64,000 bases of DNA from Castor canadensis (GCF_047511655.1 NC_133394.1:112801343-112865342), one strand, 5' to 3'. Counted from the first letter of the stretch, positions 33,743-45,545 are shown. Made by a program: numbers and translations. The notes: a model not told the origin generated them from the sequence alone.

Positions 33743-34729
33743 GAAGGAGAAGGAGGGGAAGGCAAGGAGGAGGAGAGAGAGAAAGGAATTAAAAAGAAAA
33801 AGCAAATGGAGACAACACACACCTCCACAGGGACACTGCTAGTCACTTTGGTTCACTGAGTCAGTGATAAGGAGACCTGATGCTCTGATTCTCATGAAAA
33901 GGTGGCATTGGGGTTTTTATATGAAACCCCCAAGTTTTAAACGTTGGGTAACTGATTTAAAACAATTGATAATATTACCCAGGTTAAACAGCATAATTCT
34001 GTGGGGCACTTCAATAGGCTGCCAGTTTGCAAACTCGGTAAGAACCATTGCTCTGTGAGTTTCTAGTCTTAGCAGTAAATCAATTTAGAGATTTCACCCT
34101 GGGTAGCTTTTATGTAACTGCAATACTAGATTATGCCTGCTATACCCCAAGCACTGTTATAGACACCAGAGGTCCAGCAGTGAACAAAACAGACAAGATA
34201 AAGCTTGCATTTCTGTTTATGGAACCCATAAAGGACAAGACCATGAAACATAAGGATTTGGATGGGGGGTAAAAAAAAAAAAACCTCAAAGAAATTTACA
34301 AGCAGATGATTTTGACACTGCAAGTTGTCATACAGAGTTTATTACAGTTCAAACTTTCAGAGCAAAATACTTCATGGAAAACATAGCCATGTTTAAAACC
34401 CCCATCAGAAGAAAGTGTTTTTTTCATTTGTCAAATAGTTGTGAGTCCCTAACTTTGTGCCAAGTGGCTTGCCAGACAGAAGGGATACAATAAGCAAGAA
34501 AAGTGTGATTTTTTAAACTGCTACACTCAAGTGTGAGAAGCAGAAGTTAAATCAGAAAAAGGAAAAATTAATGAATAAAAACAGTAACAAAAATGCTGTG
34601 TAAGAAAGATGAATGACAAGAATAAGAATGCTTGTTTAAATAGAGTTGTCAGGGAAATTCTCCCTGGGGAAACCATATTTGAGTTGAGATCTAAAGAATA
34701 AGATCAAATACTTTGGTTTTTGTTTTGTT

Positions 34730-34806
34730 TGGTTTGGTGGGACTAGGGTTTAAACTCAGGGCTTTGTGCTTGCAAAGCAGGTGCTCTATCACTTGAGCCA
34801 CACATC
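34730..34806 (-). mobile_element. ID-like tRNA-Ala SINE
   Basis: Antisense: GGTGGGACTAGGGTTTAAAC, GTGCTTGCAAAGCAGGTGCT, CTATCACTTGAGCCACACAT. Confidence 0.82.
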
Positions 34807-34828
34807 TATAAGGAATAAGAGAAAAAGA

Positions 34829-35125
34829 AGCCAGGCACCAGTGGCTCACACCTGTAATCTTAGCTACTCAGGAAGCAGAGATCAGGAGGATCACCGTTCG
34901 AAACCTGACTGGGAAAATAGTTAGGGAGACCCTATCTTGAAAAACCCTATCACAAAAAATTGGGCTGGTGGAGTGACTTAAGGTGAATGCCCTTGTTTTG
35001 TACCACAACAAACAAACAAACACACAAAAAACCCAACACAAAAAAGGGCTGGTGAAGTGGCTCAAGTGGTAGAGCACCTGCCTAGCAAGCATGAGGCCCT
35101 GAGTTCAAACCCCAGTATCACCAAA
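34829..35125 (+). mobile_element. Composite SINE with two tRNA-like right units
   Basis: The left part (GCCAGGCACCAGTGGCTCAC, GTTCGAAACCTGACTGGGAA) is followed by a damaged tRNA unit (GGGCTGGTGGAGTGACTTAA, ending TACCACAACAAACAAACAAA). An intact unit then follows at about 35047-35121 (GGGCTGGTGAAGTGGCTCAA, GTGGTAGAGCACCTGCCTAG, GAGTTCAAACCCCAGTATCA). This gives a three-unit element, by tandem insertion or template switching. Confidence 0.85.
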
Positions 35126-35604
35126 AAAATTAATTAATTAAAAATGAAAGAGAGAAAGAGTCACTGGAAAGAAAGGGGTGGTAGAGAGAGAAGATTTCTA
35201 AATAGAACCTCAGGGTGCAAGGTCCTCAGGCCTGAAAGAGATTTCTCAGGGAATAGAAGTCTACCGGGGCTATAGGATAGCCCAGTAGGGTTGACCTACA
35301 GGGACAAGCAGGGACTAGACCATGCAGGGTCATGTATGCTTAGTAAGAACTTGGGGTTTACTCTAAGCACAAGGGAAGGCAGAGTGTTAGTCAGGGGGGT
35401 GATGACATAATTTACACTTTCCCCTGGCTGTCGTGTGTCCAGAGTACAAATCATTGGGCAAGCATTGACACTGGCAGATGGATTAGGAGGCCAAGGTAAA
35501 GAGGAACCTCAGTAAGATGTAATGGCTGACTGCCCTAGGCTGATGGCATTGGAGATGGTAACAAGGGCATAGATTGCAGATATGTTTTATTTAGGGGTTT
35601 TCCC

Positions 35605-37340
35605 TGAAGTCCCATGACTCTGTTTGCTTGGTCTTCTTATTTTTTCTTTCTAGGACAGAAAAGTCACAAGGTTGAAAGTCATCTCTGCTTTCTGATGCAC
35701 AAAGTCAGTTCAGGAAATGAGTAGCCAACTCCAACTAGGAACAACATCTCTGTGAACTTTCATTGAGCTTAAGCCCTCAAAGATGAAAGTCTTTGCTACT
35801 GTCTGCTAAGTATCTCCCTTACTGCCAAAAACTTGCATCATCAGGGGTTCTTTATATTCTGGAGATATGAACAGCACGTTTGTCCCCTTATCAAAATAAT
35901 TTGTGCATTTGTTCTATTGCTTGCTTACACAAAAATTTAACACCACTGATGCAGAAGAAATTTTACTGTGACCCTTAATCAACACCACACAACAAAAATG
36001 CACATATATATCCTAAAGAGTTAGTCTTTGAGAGAAAGTTTAAATAAGTCAAAAAAAAAGTGACTTGCTCTGTGACTTGGGATAACTGTGGGTTAATTTT
36101 TTTCACTCCAGGTGGTAGAACACCAGGGAAGCCAGCCTGGGCCCAGTGTAGCAGTGTCTCAAACAAGTTGAACCTGAAAATTAAGTACATTTGGAAAGGA
36201 AAATCAAAGAGAGAGAACATCTGACATTTTTTTTTTCCCATCTTGATACAGAGGGAGGAATGAGATAAAGAGAAAGGAGATGGAAACACAAATTCTCAGC
36301 CTGCAGCCTGGGCCTGAGTCCTCTGCGGGAGAATGAACTTGCAAATCCACTTTCCACGTCTCCCCACTCAAAGTGGGGCCCCAGCTTTATCTGATGACTC
36401 ACATCCTCTGCAGCCCTTTCAGCATGGGTGTACTACCGGGATGGACTAAGGAAAAAGAAATCAGAGATGCCTAATATAAGGCAAAGCAGCAGATTTGTAA
36501 GGGTTGGGGTGTTCAGAAGCTCCTCAAGTTTTAGCTTTCCATCTGTAAGGGGAATTATGAAAAGGTCATATAGTGCATAAAGAGTTCAGCCTACCTTACC
36601 ATCTTTATCTCACCTTGAAGGGAGGCCCAGGATTCTCAGTGAACACCAAGTCCTTCAGCTGATCCCTGGAATTATTTTTTTCTCAATCCCTCTTCTTCAT
36701 CCAGTCCCATTTCAACTAAAGAAAACATCATCCTTTCTGGGCACTCTGTTAATAATTGTAAATGGTTGAATAGTTAATCCAGGGAGCCCATGCTAGTGAA
36801 GGATGAATCTTGTAACAGAAGAAACAGAGTTTTGTACAACTGTAGTACAGTTTGCATATCTAAAGCATGTTAAACTTGTGGAATCTGTGAGATTTGAATC
36901 CTAGACCTTTTCCCTCAATGCTGCCTTTGATGTTCCCTCGTGTTGTGGATATAATGTAGTATAAGAATAATATAATGAGGCACATGACACCTAGTATGTG
37001 ACAGATGATATCCTAAAAGATTTACTTGATTTGGTTCTCATAATGACCCTTCAAGATCATCCAGCCACTTGGACACCTTTATGTCTCACCTAGGCCGTTT
37101 AGCTCCAGGTTGTGCTCTTGATCTCTTCTTGCCATTCTCCAACCTCCAACCCTATCTCTTCCCACTTTCCCTTGGTGTAATGTTAAGTAATGTTCCATTT
37201 AGGGAACCCTGAGAAGATCTGTAATGGAGACTTCTCTCCTGATTCACCCTGTCTCCAGTGAAGATAGACAGCCCTCACCAGCATGCCCACCTGACGTCAC
37301 CATGGAGTTGGTGAGGAAACAAAACTGAAGAGTGAGAGAC
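35605..37340. other. Intergenic, nothing recognised
   Basis: No gene or repeat family seen. A CTG-N8-GATAA motif lies at 36070-36085 (see findings). Confidence 0.5.
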
Positions 37341-37344
37341 CTCA

Positions 37345-37645
37345 TGTGTTAGTCAGCTCTCCATTACCATGATGAACACCAGAGATAGCTCAACTTAAAA
37401 AGAGACTCACAGTTTTGGAGGCTTTAGTTGGCCCCATTCTTTTGGGCCTGTGTGAGGCAGTACATCATACGGGGAACATGTAATGGAAGCAGCCCAGTCA
37501 TCTCATCCTCTTCAAGGTCACACACCCAGTAACCTAAAACCTCCCACCAGGCCCTACCTCTTAACATAGCTACCTCTTAGCCAAGTGGGGGCTGAGCCTA
37601 TAGTGCACACCTTTTGGGGACTGTCTAAATTCCAACTACAGCACT
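37345..37645 (-). mobile_element. MaLR-type LTR
   Basis: Antisense MLT/MST-type LTR: GTGTTAGTCAGCTCTCCATT, AGAGACTCACAGTTTTGGAG, TAACCTAAAACCTCCCACCA, CTACCTCTTAACATAGCTAC, AATTCCAACTACAGCAC. Old endogenous retroviral LTR with no genes. Confidence 0.75.
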
Positions 37646-37649
37646 TCCC

Positions 37650-38475
37650 ATGATGGTTTCAGAGGACCCTTCTGGCACTCCCCTTGGTGCCATTTGTTTT
37701 GCTGTTGGTCATTGCTCGCCACCTCAAGTCCCAGAAGTCAGGGAGAAGCTCTTTTAGGAATATACAGTAACTAAAAAGGAACAAAAGGGACAAATATAAC
37801 AACACCATTCTTCTTTAAGGTCAAAGACCTTCTCCATTGCTAGTGTTAGTTGGGTTTCAATTTCTTGGGTTTGGGATAGGGGTAGGAAGGGAAGAAATCC
37901 AGGCCTATTGGAATGAAAAATAGCATTTATGGCATCCCTAGTTGGTGTCTATGGTGGTCTCTATTTTACCAATAAGAAAAATAAGACCCTGATGTAGGAT
38001 CACAAGGTAAAAAATGGCAGAGATGGCATTCATGCCTGTCTTTGTAAATCGACTTTGCTTAAAAGAACTTGGACTTTAAGGATAATGGAATTATGACTAT
38101 TCTCTTTTTCAAAATTGGATCCAAATTCATCAATCTTCATGCCAAAGCTGTCCTAGTCCTGCCTTCTGCTCCAAGCCCCTCTGTACCTCCTCCCTGCACT
38201 CCATATCAGTTTTAGATCCAGATGCTGTTCTGACTAAGTGCCCTATCTCCCAAGTCTCATCAGCATTTCTGGATTCAAACATCCTGGGCTCCTGAAACTC
38301 CAAAGCTGTGTAGTCATCCTCCCTCTTTTCAAATTCCTAAAACTATGATCTTTGCTTTGGACTTATTTCTGAAATTACAAGGACTGTTCTCCCAACTCTG
38401 GTGCAAGGTCATAGTTCAATGACGAAGTCTACTCCTTGAGTCATTAAGAGGGTTCTACATGGCACTCTACGCTTT
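37650..38475. other. Intergenic, nothing recognised
   Basis: Unique-looking sequence. Confidence 0.5.
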
Positions 38476-38477
38476 CA

Positions 38478-39180
38478 GTAACAGACAGTTCCCAACTTAT
38501 GATGGTCTGACTTACAAACTTTGACTTTATCATGTATGCAGTAGAAACTTAATCATATGCTCATTAGGAGTAACTATACAACAATTCTGTTTTTAACTAT
38601 CAATACCACAGTCAATAAATTATACAAGATAGTTGGCATTTTATCATAAAGTCTTTGTGTGAGATGATTTTGCCCAACTACAGGCTAAAGTAAGGGTTTG
38701 AGCACATTTATCTATTGCTGTGATATAAACAGTGTAAAAGCAGGAAAGATTTCATTTTGACCCACAGTTTCAGAGGTTTCAATCCATGGTCACTTGGTTC
38801 CATTGTTCTTAGGCTGTGGTGTAGCAGGGAGAGCATGGTGAAGTAAAGCTACTTACCTAATGGTGGCCAGGAAGCAGAAAGAGAAAGGGAGGAAGGGTCT
38901 GGGAACAAAATGTACCCTTCACGGGCAGACCCCCATGACCTGTCCTTACCTCCTGAAGTTTCCACCACCTCTCAATGAAGTTATCAATGGATTAATCCAT
39001 TCATGAGGCGGGAGTCGTCATTATCCCATCACCTCCGAAAGGCCCCATCTCTGAGCACAGTTGAACTGGGGACCAAGCCTTCGACATGTGAGCTTTCAAA
39101 AGACATTTAAGATCCAAACCATGGTAATAGGCTAAGCTAAGCTCTGACATTTATGATTAAATGGAGGAGCATCTATACTG
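38478..39180. mobile_element. Old DNA-transposon-like element split by an LTR
   Basis: The left part at 38478-38703 (ACAGTTCCCAACTTATGATG, TATGCAGTAGAAACTTAATC, GATGATTTTGCCCAACTACA) and right part at about 39126-39180 (TAATAGGCTAAGCTAAGCTC, GGAGGAGCATCTATACTG) belong to one old mammalian repeat. They are separated by a MaLR-type insert. Related ends occur at 43008-43105 and 44073-44360. I do not assign a family name. Confidence 0.65.
38704..39123 (-). mobile_element. MaLR-type LTR nested in the older element
   Basis: Antisense LTR pattern: TCTATTGCTGTGATATAAAC, TTGACCCACAGTTTCAGAGG, CACCTCTCAATGAAGTTATC, TTAATCCATTCATGAGGCGG, CATCACCTCCGAAAGGCCCC. Confidence 0.7.
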
Positions 39181-39203
39181 AGTGGGCATATTTACCGATA
39201 AAG

Positions 39204-39400
39204 AGCACAAATTATGGACTCAGAGTTCAAAGATGACCTCTGCCACTTGCTAGCTGTGTGATGATAGACAAGTTTCTTAACAACTCTGTGCCTTATGTGT
39301 AAACTGGGAATAAAAAGACCAACTCCATAAGGCTAGAATTAAGTAGTTTAATATGTGTGATTATACGTAGTTCAACAAATGTAAGTCATACCTTATTATT
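39204..39400 (+). mobile_element. MIR SINE
   Basis: Sense MIR: ATGGACTCAGAGTTCAAAGA, CCACTTGCTAGCTGTGTGAT, AACAACTCTGTGCCTTATGT, AACTGGGAATAAAAAGACC. Confidence 0.8.
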
Positions 39401-39539
39401 TCATCCAAATACGCTGAATGCTTTAATGGACTAAAATTGCCAAAGCTTTTCTGCAGTACTTTGAGAAACACTACCTGACCTACGTGGAGATTATGGCAGA
39501 GTGGGTAAGAGAAACTCAGAAAATGAATAAAGAGTCTGT

Positions 39540-39695
39540 ACTGTGGCTCTGACTCCTCACGGCTGCAAGACTTCGAGAGCTCACTTGACCTCTATGCCTC
39601 AGTGTCTTTATCTCTGAATCGGGGGGAAATGAAAGCATTGACAACTTAGAGTTGTTGTGAAAATAAAATGAGGTTAGTTAAGCCTCTGGTTTCCA
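39540..39695 (+). mobile_element. MIR SINE
   Basis: Second sense MIR: GAGCTCACTTGACCTCTATG, CCTCAGTGTCTTTATCTCTG, GTTGTTGTGAAAATAAAATG. Confidence 0.7.
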
Positions 39696-39699
39696 ATGA

Positions 39700-42105
39700 A
39701 GTCTTAATATTTCTTGGCTCTTGTTATATCTAGAAAAAACAATGTAGACCTTTCCTTTAGTCCAGTTCTTTAGTAAATCACTCAGCATATATTATATATA
39801 TAAAAGTTTTTCATTTACAAAGTGATTTATAATCACTTTATGTGTTAACCAATTAATATGTATAGCTCAAAATAGCCCCAGAAAGCTATCTGAGGTTCTC
39901 TGTGTTTCTGATAAGTCTTGGAAAGTCAAGGTCACACAGGAAGTTGATGAGAGAATTAGAAAAGCAATTTGTAGTCATCAGTTTCTGTTGCTTACATCTC
40001 TGGAACTTGAGTCTTTTCTGTCCATTCCTGATTATTTATCACCATCAAAAACAAACAGTGCTTCTTTAGTTGGGTCCCACAGGTGACATGTGTTTTGGGG
40101 GGCTCAGTGCAAAAGCCCTCAAACCTGCTTGCATCCTTGCTAAGAGGGGCACCAGGTGAGTGGAACATTCTGATCTGGAACTTCAGGGTAAGATCAAGAG
40201 CAGGTAAAACCCAGAAAGTTAGGACAAAGAACACAGAATTCTGAAAACTCTTGAAAGAGCAAGACAGTGACTCCTGAGAGAAGTGGTCAAGGGGTAAAAG
40301 ATTTAGTAGGAAAGCAGTGCCCATCTGGAAAAATGCAGTATTAGTCAAAAACTTACAAACTGTGTGGCCTAACTATGCTGTCCCTGTGCTCACAGCTGAC
40401 AGACACCTTCCCACAGATAGACACCTGGCAGGGGAGCCAGCCACATGGAAGTTTCTGGAGGTTGGAGCAGGGAAAACAGGAGTTGTAGCAGGAATCAGCC
40501 CAAGGTGCACCTCATCTGTTGGTCCCCAAGTGCCTACAGGGAGCTGCCCGGCAATGGGCTCCTGGCAGTCAGCTCCCTCAATAGAGCTGACTGGGTCACT
40601 GCAGACAAAGGCAGCCAATAAGGAATCACTCTGGAGTCCCTTTTATATCCTGAAATCCTTGCCTACCTTTGCAGGCAAACAAACCCATTTCCCCTCAACC
40701 GATTGGCTCTCAATCAGAAAAAGGAAAACCACAGGCTGAGAAGAAATCAAATTGCGTGAGTGCGTGATAGTGTGAATGTGCACACCTGTACACACGCACA
40801 CCTGCACGGACAGACTGAATTGCCTTCCCTGTAACAGGGGCACCTCCCGGGGTTAATGAGCTGGGTTCTGAGGCTTTCTTTGTTTACTTATTTTGAAAGA
40901 ATGAACTTTTGCCTCTTGTTTCTGGAGGTGAAGCATTAAATTTAACCTGCAAGTGTTCAGCTTTTAAAAAAGATACTAACAAAAACAGTGAATGATTGTT
41001 GCAAAACAGTATCAATGGGTAATCCCCCTCCTTTTTTGGCCTCTGACCTAAAAACCCAGCCCTCCCAGCAAAGGCCCCTGGGGAACTTTCTAATGAAACA
41101 GATTTATTTCCATAACACAGTGAGCAGTTTCAGGAAATTCACTCCAAGGACACCTTTTCATACTAAGGAAAGCCAGGAGTTGGGACAGAAGTGCACGGAG
41201 CCGGTGACTGTAGACAAACTGTGAGGCCCTGGCTACCTAACAGTCCTCACATAGGACTTTCACATGTCCTCATTCTTTCCCCACATGTTTTAAATCATAT
41301 TGCAGCACTCAGTAGAATTCAAGTTCCATACATAGACTATCACCCTACTTTAATCACGTACCACATGGAGCTGCCAAGAATGCGGGTCCCTCCTACTGTG
41401 GTGACTTAGGAAAATGTACCATTGTCTGTGAACTTAACCCACTCAGTTCAACAACAGCTCTGAGAGGGGATGGCCAGCTGATGCTGGCACTGCAGGGCCA
41501 TCAAGCAGGCATTTCTCACAGGCTGGAAACAGAGGGGCAGGTATTCTAAATGTCAAGGCCCTCTGATTTGAATACCCAGAGTTCCCGTACAAAATTTGAG
41601 AGACATCAGCAAAGAGCATCCTGGCATGTCTTAACAGTTGCCAGGGGATGAAGGGTGATTAGACAGATGTCGGTACCCAGCTGTTTCCCAGCTCCAGCGA
41701 GGTCAGAACAAGGAACAAGTTTTACATCAGTAGGAGGGTGTGAAGTGGCAATTTAGACACAAGAATAGAAAGTGTTTCGAAATTAGAAAGTTTCACAGTG
41801 AAGATGCTCAGCGTGTATCAGATCAACAGATGCTCAAATGGATGGATGGGTGGGTGGATGAGGTTGTGGGATCTTCTGTCTTAGATGTATAAGGCTCACT
41901 CCCAAACGTATCACAGGAATCATGTGACCTTCATGAGCAGATGTGCTCATGAATTCTTGAAGTCCCTAAAGTGTTACAGTCCTACAAGTATCTTATTGAG
42001 GGTGACCACAAATATTTTATTGTGGTAGGCACTGAGAATTCCTAAGGAGCTCCAGTCTAATGGGAGAGAAAGTTCCTTAAACATGGAGTCCCAGTGACCA
42101 AGGGA
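39700..42105. other. Intergenic, nothing recognised
   Basis: Contains a 140-residue frame at 40317-40739 and its antisense shadow, without domain or codon evidence, and a GGAT/GGGT microsatellite at about 41838-41860. Confidence 0.5.
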
Positions 42106-42192
42106 GTTTTTTTTTTAATATTGGGATTTGAACTCAGGGCCTGGTTTTTGCTAGGCAGGTGCTCTACCACTCAAGGTATGCCCCCTGTCCCC
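42106..42192 (-). mobile_element. ID-like SINE
   Basis: Antisense: TTTTTAATATTGGGATTTGA, ACTCAGGGCCTGGTTTTTGC, TAGGCAGGTGCTCTACCACT. Confidence 0.8.
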
Positions 42193-42304
42193 AAGGAGGC
42201 ATTTCTGAGGGGAGGCTACGTAGAATTTAATGTGGAATATGAAAATCTGCTTCCAAATTCAACCTGTAGATTGAATTCATGCACTATTGACACTCTTTAT
42301 TAAT

Positions 42305-43005
42305 TAATTTGGTCATCAAATATTTATTGAGTGCTTACTGTATTCCAGGCACATTCTAGCCCCTGGAGATATGGTAGTATTCACAACAAACTCTCTGCCT
42401 TCCCAAGGAAGAAAGCAGACAAAAAATTAACATGTAATGTGTCAGGTGGTAACAAATGCTGGAAGGAGAGATAAAGAAGAATAAGGTGCATAGACAGAGT
42501 CGTAATAGTGTATTGATTTATACAGGGACAGCCACTCCAATAAGGTGACATTTGAACAGGTAGGACATTTCAGAAGTAAGGAGAAAGTCATGCTGCATTG
42601 CAGATGAGGGAATAGCAAGTGCAAAGATCCCAGGGTTTGGATGAACTTGCAGTGTTTCTGGTGTGGCAAGGAATCCACTGGCACTGGAACAGAGTCAAGA
42701 CGGGGAGAGGAAGGAGATGAGACCAAAGACATAGCAAAGCCAGGCCTTGAAGCACCTTTTATTTGAGTGAGATAGGAAACAGTTGGGAGAGATTTAAGCA
42801 AAAGGACAACTCTGTCTGTCCTGAGGAGAATTAACTTGCTGAGGGCAATGATGGCAGGAAAGAGATCAGTCAGGAGGTCACTGAAGCATCTAGGTGAGAG
42901 ACAATGATGTCCAGGACTTGGGATGGCAGGAGTGGAGGTGGTGAGAAATTGTAGGGTTTGGGATGTAATTTGATGATAGTTGACAGAATTTTCTGTGGAT
43001 TGGAT
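42305..43005 (-). mobile_element. L2-type repeat, long copy
   Basis: Reads TTATTGAGTGCTTACTGTAT, then AATAAGGTGACATTTGAACA, GGGAATAGCAAGTGCAAAGA, CAGTCAGGAGGTCACTGAAG and GGTGAGAAATTGTAGGGTTT. This is the antisense order of an L2-like old repeat, and the longest copy in the window (about 700 bp). Confidence 0.55.
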
Positions 43006-43007
43006 AA

Positions 43008-43107
43008 TTGGTATGCTAGCTATGCTGGCAGTTGAGGTATGTTAGATGCATGGTTCACTTAGGATATCTTCAACTTCTTGGGTTTATTGAGACATAACCT
43101 ATGAGAG
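43008..43107. mobile_element. End of the DNA-transposon-like family
   Basis: TATGCTAGCTATGCTGGCAG, TTAGATGCATGGTTCACTTA, GGATATCTTCAACTTCTTGG, GTTTATTGAGACATAACC parallel the end of the 44073-44360 copy. Confidence 0.55.
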
Positions 43108-43110
43108 GGA

Positions 43111-43145
<35 letters not shown>
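43108..43145. repeat. (GA)n microsatellite
   Basis: A GAGAGGGAGGGAAAGAGAGA start runs into an uninterrupted (GA)n of about 30 bases. Confidence 0.92.
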
Positions 43146-43147
<2 letters not shown>

Positions 43148-43339
43148 GCAAGGTCAGGGACTAAACTGAGCAGAAAAATGAAAGTGCCATTTCCGGAGAT
43201 GGGAAAGGTTGTGGCTCCAGAGGAGGGAAGTAAGGGCTCCATTTTGGACAACTTAAGTATGTGGTGCCTGTCAGACATCCAAGTGCAAATGCCAAGTGGG
43301 CAGCAGACAACACCGACCAGTCTGGAATCAGGGGAAGAC

Positions 43340-43450
43340 CTGATGGTTGTACAACCTTGTGAATTTTCTGAAAACTATTGTAATGCATACTTTGAAGAGA
43401 TGAATTTTAGTGCATGTGAATTATATCTCAATTTTAACAACCACGTTCTC
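43340..43450 (+). mobile_element. Old L1 3' end
   Basis: GATGGTTGTACAACCTTGTG, then GTGAATTATATCTCAATTTT, the standard tail of ancient L1s. Confidence 0.5.
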
Positions 43451-43805
43451 TTTGAAGTATTAAATTATAAGAAAGGATTACCTCAGTAAAATTTACTGAA
43501 AAATAATATTAAACTCGCAACCCAGAATTACCTTTGAAACAGGAAAAGGCTCCCACAGTCAACTTGAACTGCTTTAGGAATCACGTTGCTTTTGTTTTGG
43601 GATGAAGGTAATTTAACCAGCCAACATGGCTGCCTCAGTCTGGTTGCCCTCCAGACCTCACACAAAGAAAACAAACTTGGGGACATGGTTTGCCTCATAA
43701 TAGGTGGAACTGTTTGTTTAAAATGAAAGAGAAAAAATACCATTAAAGGTCTTAAAATATAAAACTTTTTCCTTTCTTCTGTGGTCTTTCTCTTCACTTG
43801 TGATA

Positions 43806-43932
43806 TTTTTCTTTGTTTATTTATTTGAGAGAGGGTCTCCCTATGTAGCTCAGGCTGACCTCAAACTCGAAATCCTCCTGCCTCAGTTCCCCAAGTGCTA
43901 GGATTACAAGATGCACCACCACGCCAGGCTTA
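43806..43932 (-). mobile_element. B1 SINE
   Basis: Antisense: TTTGAGAGAGGGTCTCCCTA, TGTAGCTCAGGCTGACCTCA, CCTCAGTTCCCCAAGTGCTA, GCACCACCACGCCAGGCT. Confidence 0.9.
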
Positions 43933-44072
43933 TCTTGGTGCTTTATATCTGCTATCAATGTCTTTTGATGTACAAAACAAAAAATTAAAATTATTGGTAT
44001 GAATTTTACCATTCATTTTTACATTATACAATATCTGTTTCAAAGGCAAATATATATTTACGGTGCCTGACA

Positions 44073-44362
44073 TAGGATGATTCGACTTGACTTTATGGTG
44101 GTGCAAAAGCAATCTGTATTTAGTAGAAACTGTACTTTGAATTGTGATCTTTTTCCAGACTAGTGATATGCCCTACAGATAGCGCTGCGGCTTCCAGTGG
44201 GCCATGTGATCACAAGGGAAACCACCTCACTCTACAGTGTTGTGACCCACATCTACACTGGTGGATGAGGTGTGATAGATGCTTTCACCCACTAGGATAT
44301 TTTCAACTTGGGTTTATTGGGACATACCTCCATCATGAGTTAAGGGGCACTATTTAACTTAC
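44073..44362. mobile_element. DNA-transposon-like element, near complete copy
   Basis: GGATGATTCGACTTGACTTT, TTTAGTAGAAACTGTACTTT, GACTAGTGATATGCCCTACA, TGTGATCACAAGGGAAACCA, GGATATTTTCAACTTGGGTT, GGACATACCTCCATCATGAG. The two ends read as diverged inverted CATCATGAGT/GACTTGAC-type termini. Internal order matches an old mammalian element I know by sequence but cannot name safely. Confidence 0.6.
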
Positions 44363-44562
44363 ATGTCAACAAACCAAAATCATACAATTTGCATCTTGTT
44401 AGGCATTTTATTATCACAAAACAGAGAAAATGCTACCCAAAACTAGCTCGATGGTTTGTGATATTTTTGAGATGTGCACTTCACACCTTTATTCTCTACT
44501 TTCAGCTTTACTGATAAAGATGGAAAGATAGTAAAGGAAAGGAAGTATGATCGCTTCTCTCT

Positions 44563-44692
44563 TTTTCATTCATTCATTCATTCATTCACGACAGGGTCTC
44601 ACTGTGTCTCAGACTGACCTTGAACTCCTCCTGCCTCAGCCTCCTGCATGCTGGAATTACAGATGTGTACCATCACGCATGTCAGCTTTCAT
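44563..44692 (-). mobile_element. B1 SINE with (CATT)n head
   Basis: A (CATT)n run at 44563-44588 precedes antisense B1: GACAGGGTCTCACTGTGTCT, CTGACCTTGAACTCCTCCTG, GCTGGAATTACAGATGTGTA. Confidence 0.85.
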
Positions 44693-44694
44693 TT

Positions 44695-45545
44695 GTATTT
44701 TTCATTTTAAGTCTTCATTTTTCAGCCTAAGCAATTGGTGGCTAATTCAGGGAAGTAAGAAACATGCAAATAAGAAAGATATGATAAGGTATTAGTGCAT
44801 TACATTTCTTAGAATGTCTCTGCCTCTTTTCTGTGTTCCAAGTAGCTCTGTCTAAGGTGGAAAGTTTGGCCTCTCGCTTAGGGTAGCCTCATTGTTCAGA
44901 TGAAAACATAGTACCCTTAGTTTTACCCTAGTTTTTGAGTCTTGCATTGTGGGCATCATGGATAAACCAGACTCTGCTCTGGGGTACCCCTAAAGCTGTA
45001 TGGGGATGGGGCAGCCAGGAAGAGCAGTGGACACCCATAATGTGTGCATCTCCTCTGTTCTTTGTGAGCTCTGCTGTCTCCTTGGACATAAAACACAAAT
45101 TCAAAGCTAAAATTCTTCAGGAATTCCTCATGGCTGCAAGAGCAGACCATGAAACCAAAGCTGAGGTCCTGGTGAGTGAAGGGTCCTCTGTGACTGCTCA
45201 GGTGTCATGTGCAGAAGCTGGCACTGCCAGAGGAAGCTAAGTCACTCCCACAACCCCAACTTCAAGAGGGCTAGAAAGTGTCACTTTTGCAGTTTAGCTT
45301 TCTTACCACATGTACATACTAGCGGGCAACAGAAATGGATTCCCAAGGCCAGTTGACTGACTATATAGCAGATCCCATGTCCCTCCCTTTCCTTCCCCTT
45401 GTAGCTTTTCTCTCTATCTCTTGAGCTTCTTCCTTCCTCTCCTTTCCTCTCTCCAAAAGGAAAGTGCGTTTCAAACCAATCACCACCGTCTTCTAATATG
45501 CTGTAAGCATTTCTGCTTTCCCCCTGTTTTGCTCATCATTTTCCT
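44695..45545. other. Intergenic, nothing recognised
   Basis: Unique-looking sequence. The 101-residue frame at 44935-45240 is not supported as a gene. Confidence 0.45.

Larger units (their letters stand above)
34085..35600 (-). mobile_element. L2-type sequence in pieces, interrupted by SINEs
   Basis: Pieces at about 34130-34260, 34600-34720 and 35160-35600 follow the order of an antisense L2-like ancient repeat: CAGCAGTGAACAAAACAGAC, then CCATATTTGAGTTGAGATCT, then CAGGGTCATGTATGCTTAGT and ACTTGGGGTTTACTCTAAGC. Related pieces occur at 42.3, 52.2 and 58.1 kb. The exact family is uncertain. Confidence 0.5.

Noticed and set aside
35047-35121. Possible tRNA-Ala gene
   Set aside because: Although tRNA-like with A and B box sequence, it is the right part of a composite SINE with an A-rich tail. 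Same for other ID-like units.
40317-40739. 140-residue frame
   Set aside because: No known domain, with an overlapping antisense frame of similar quality. Consistent with chance.
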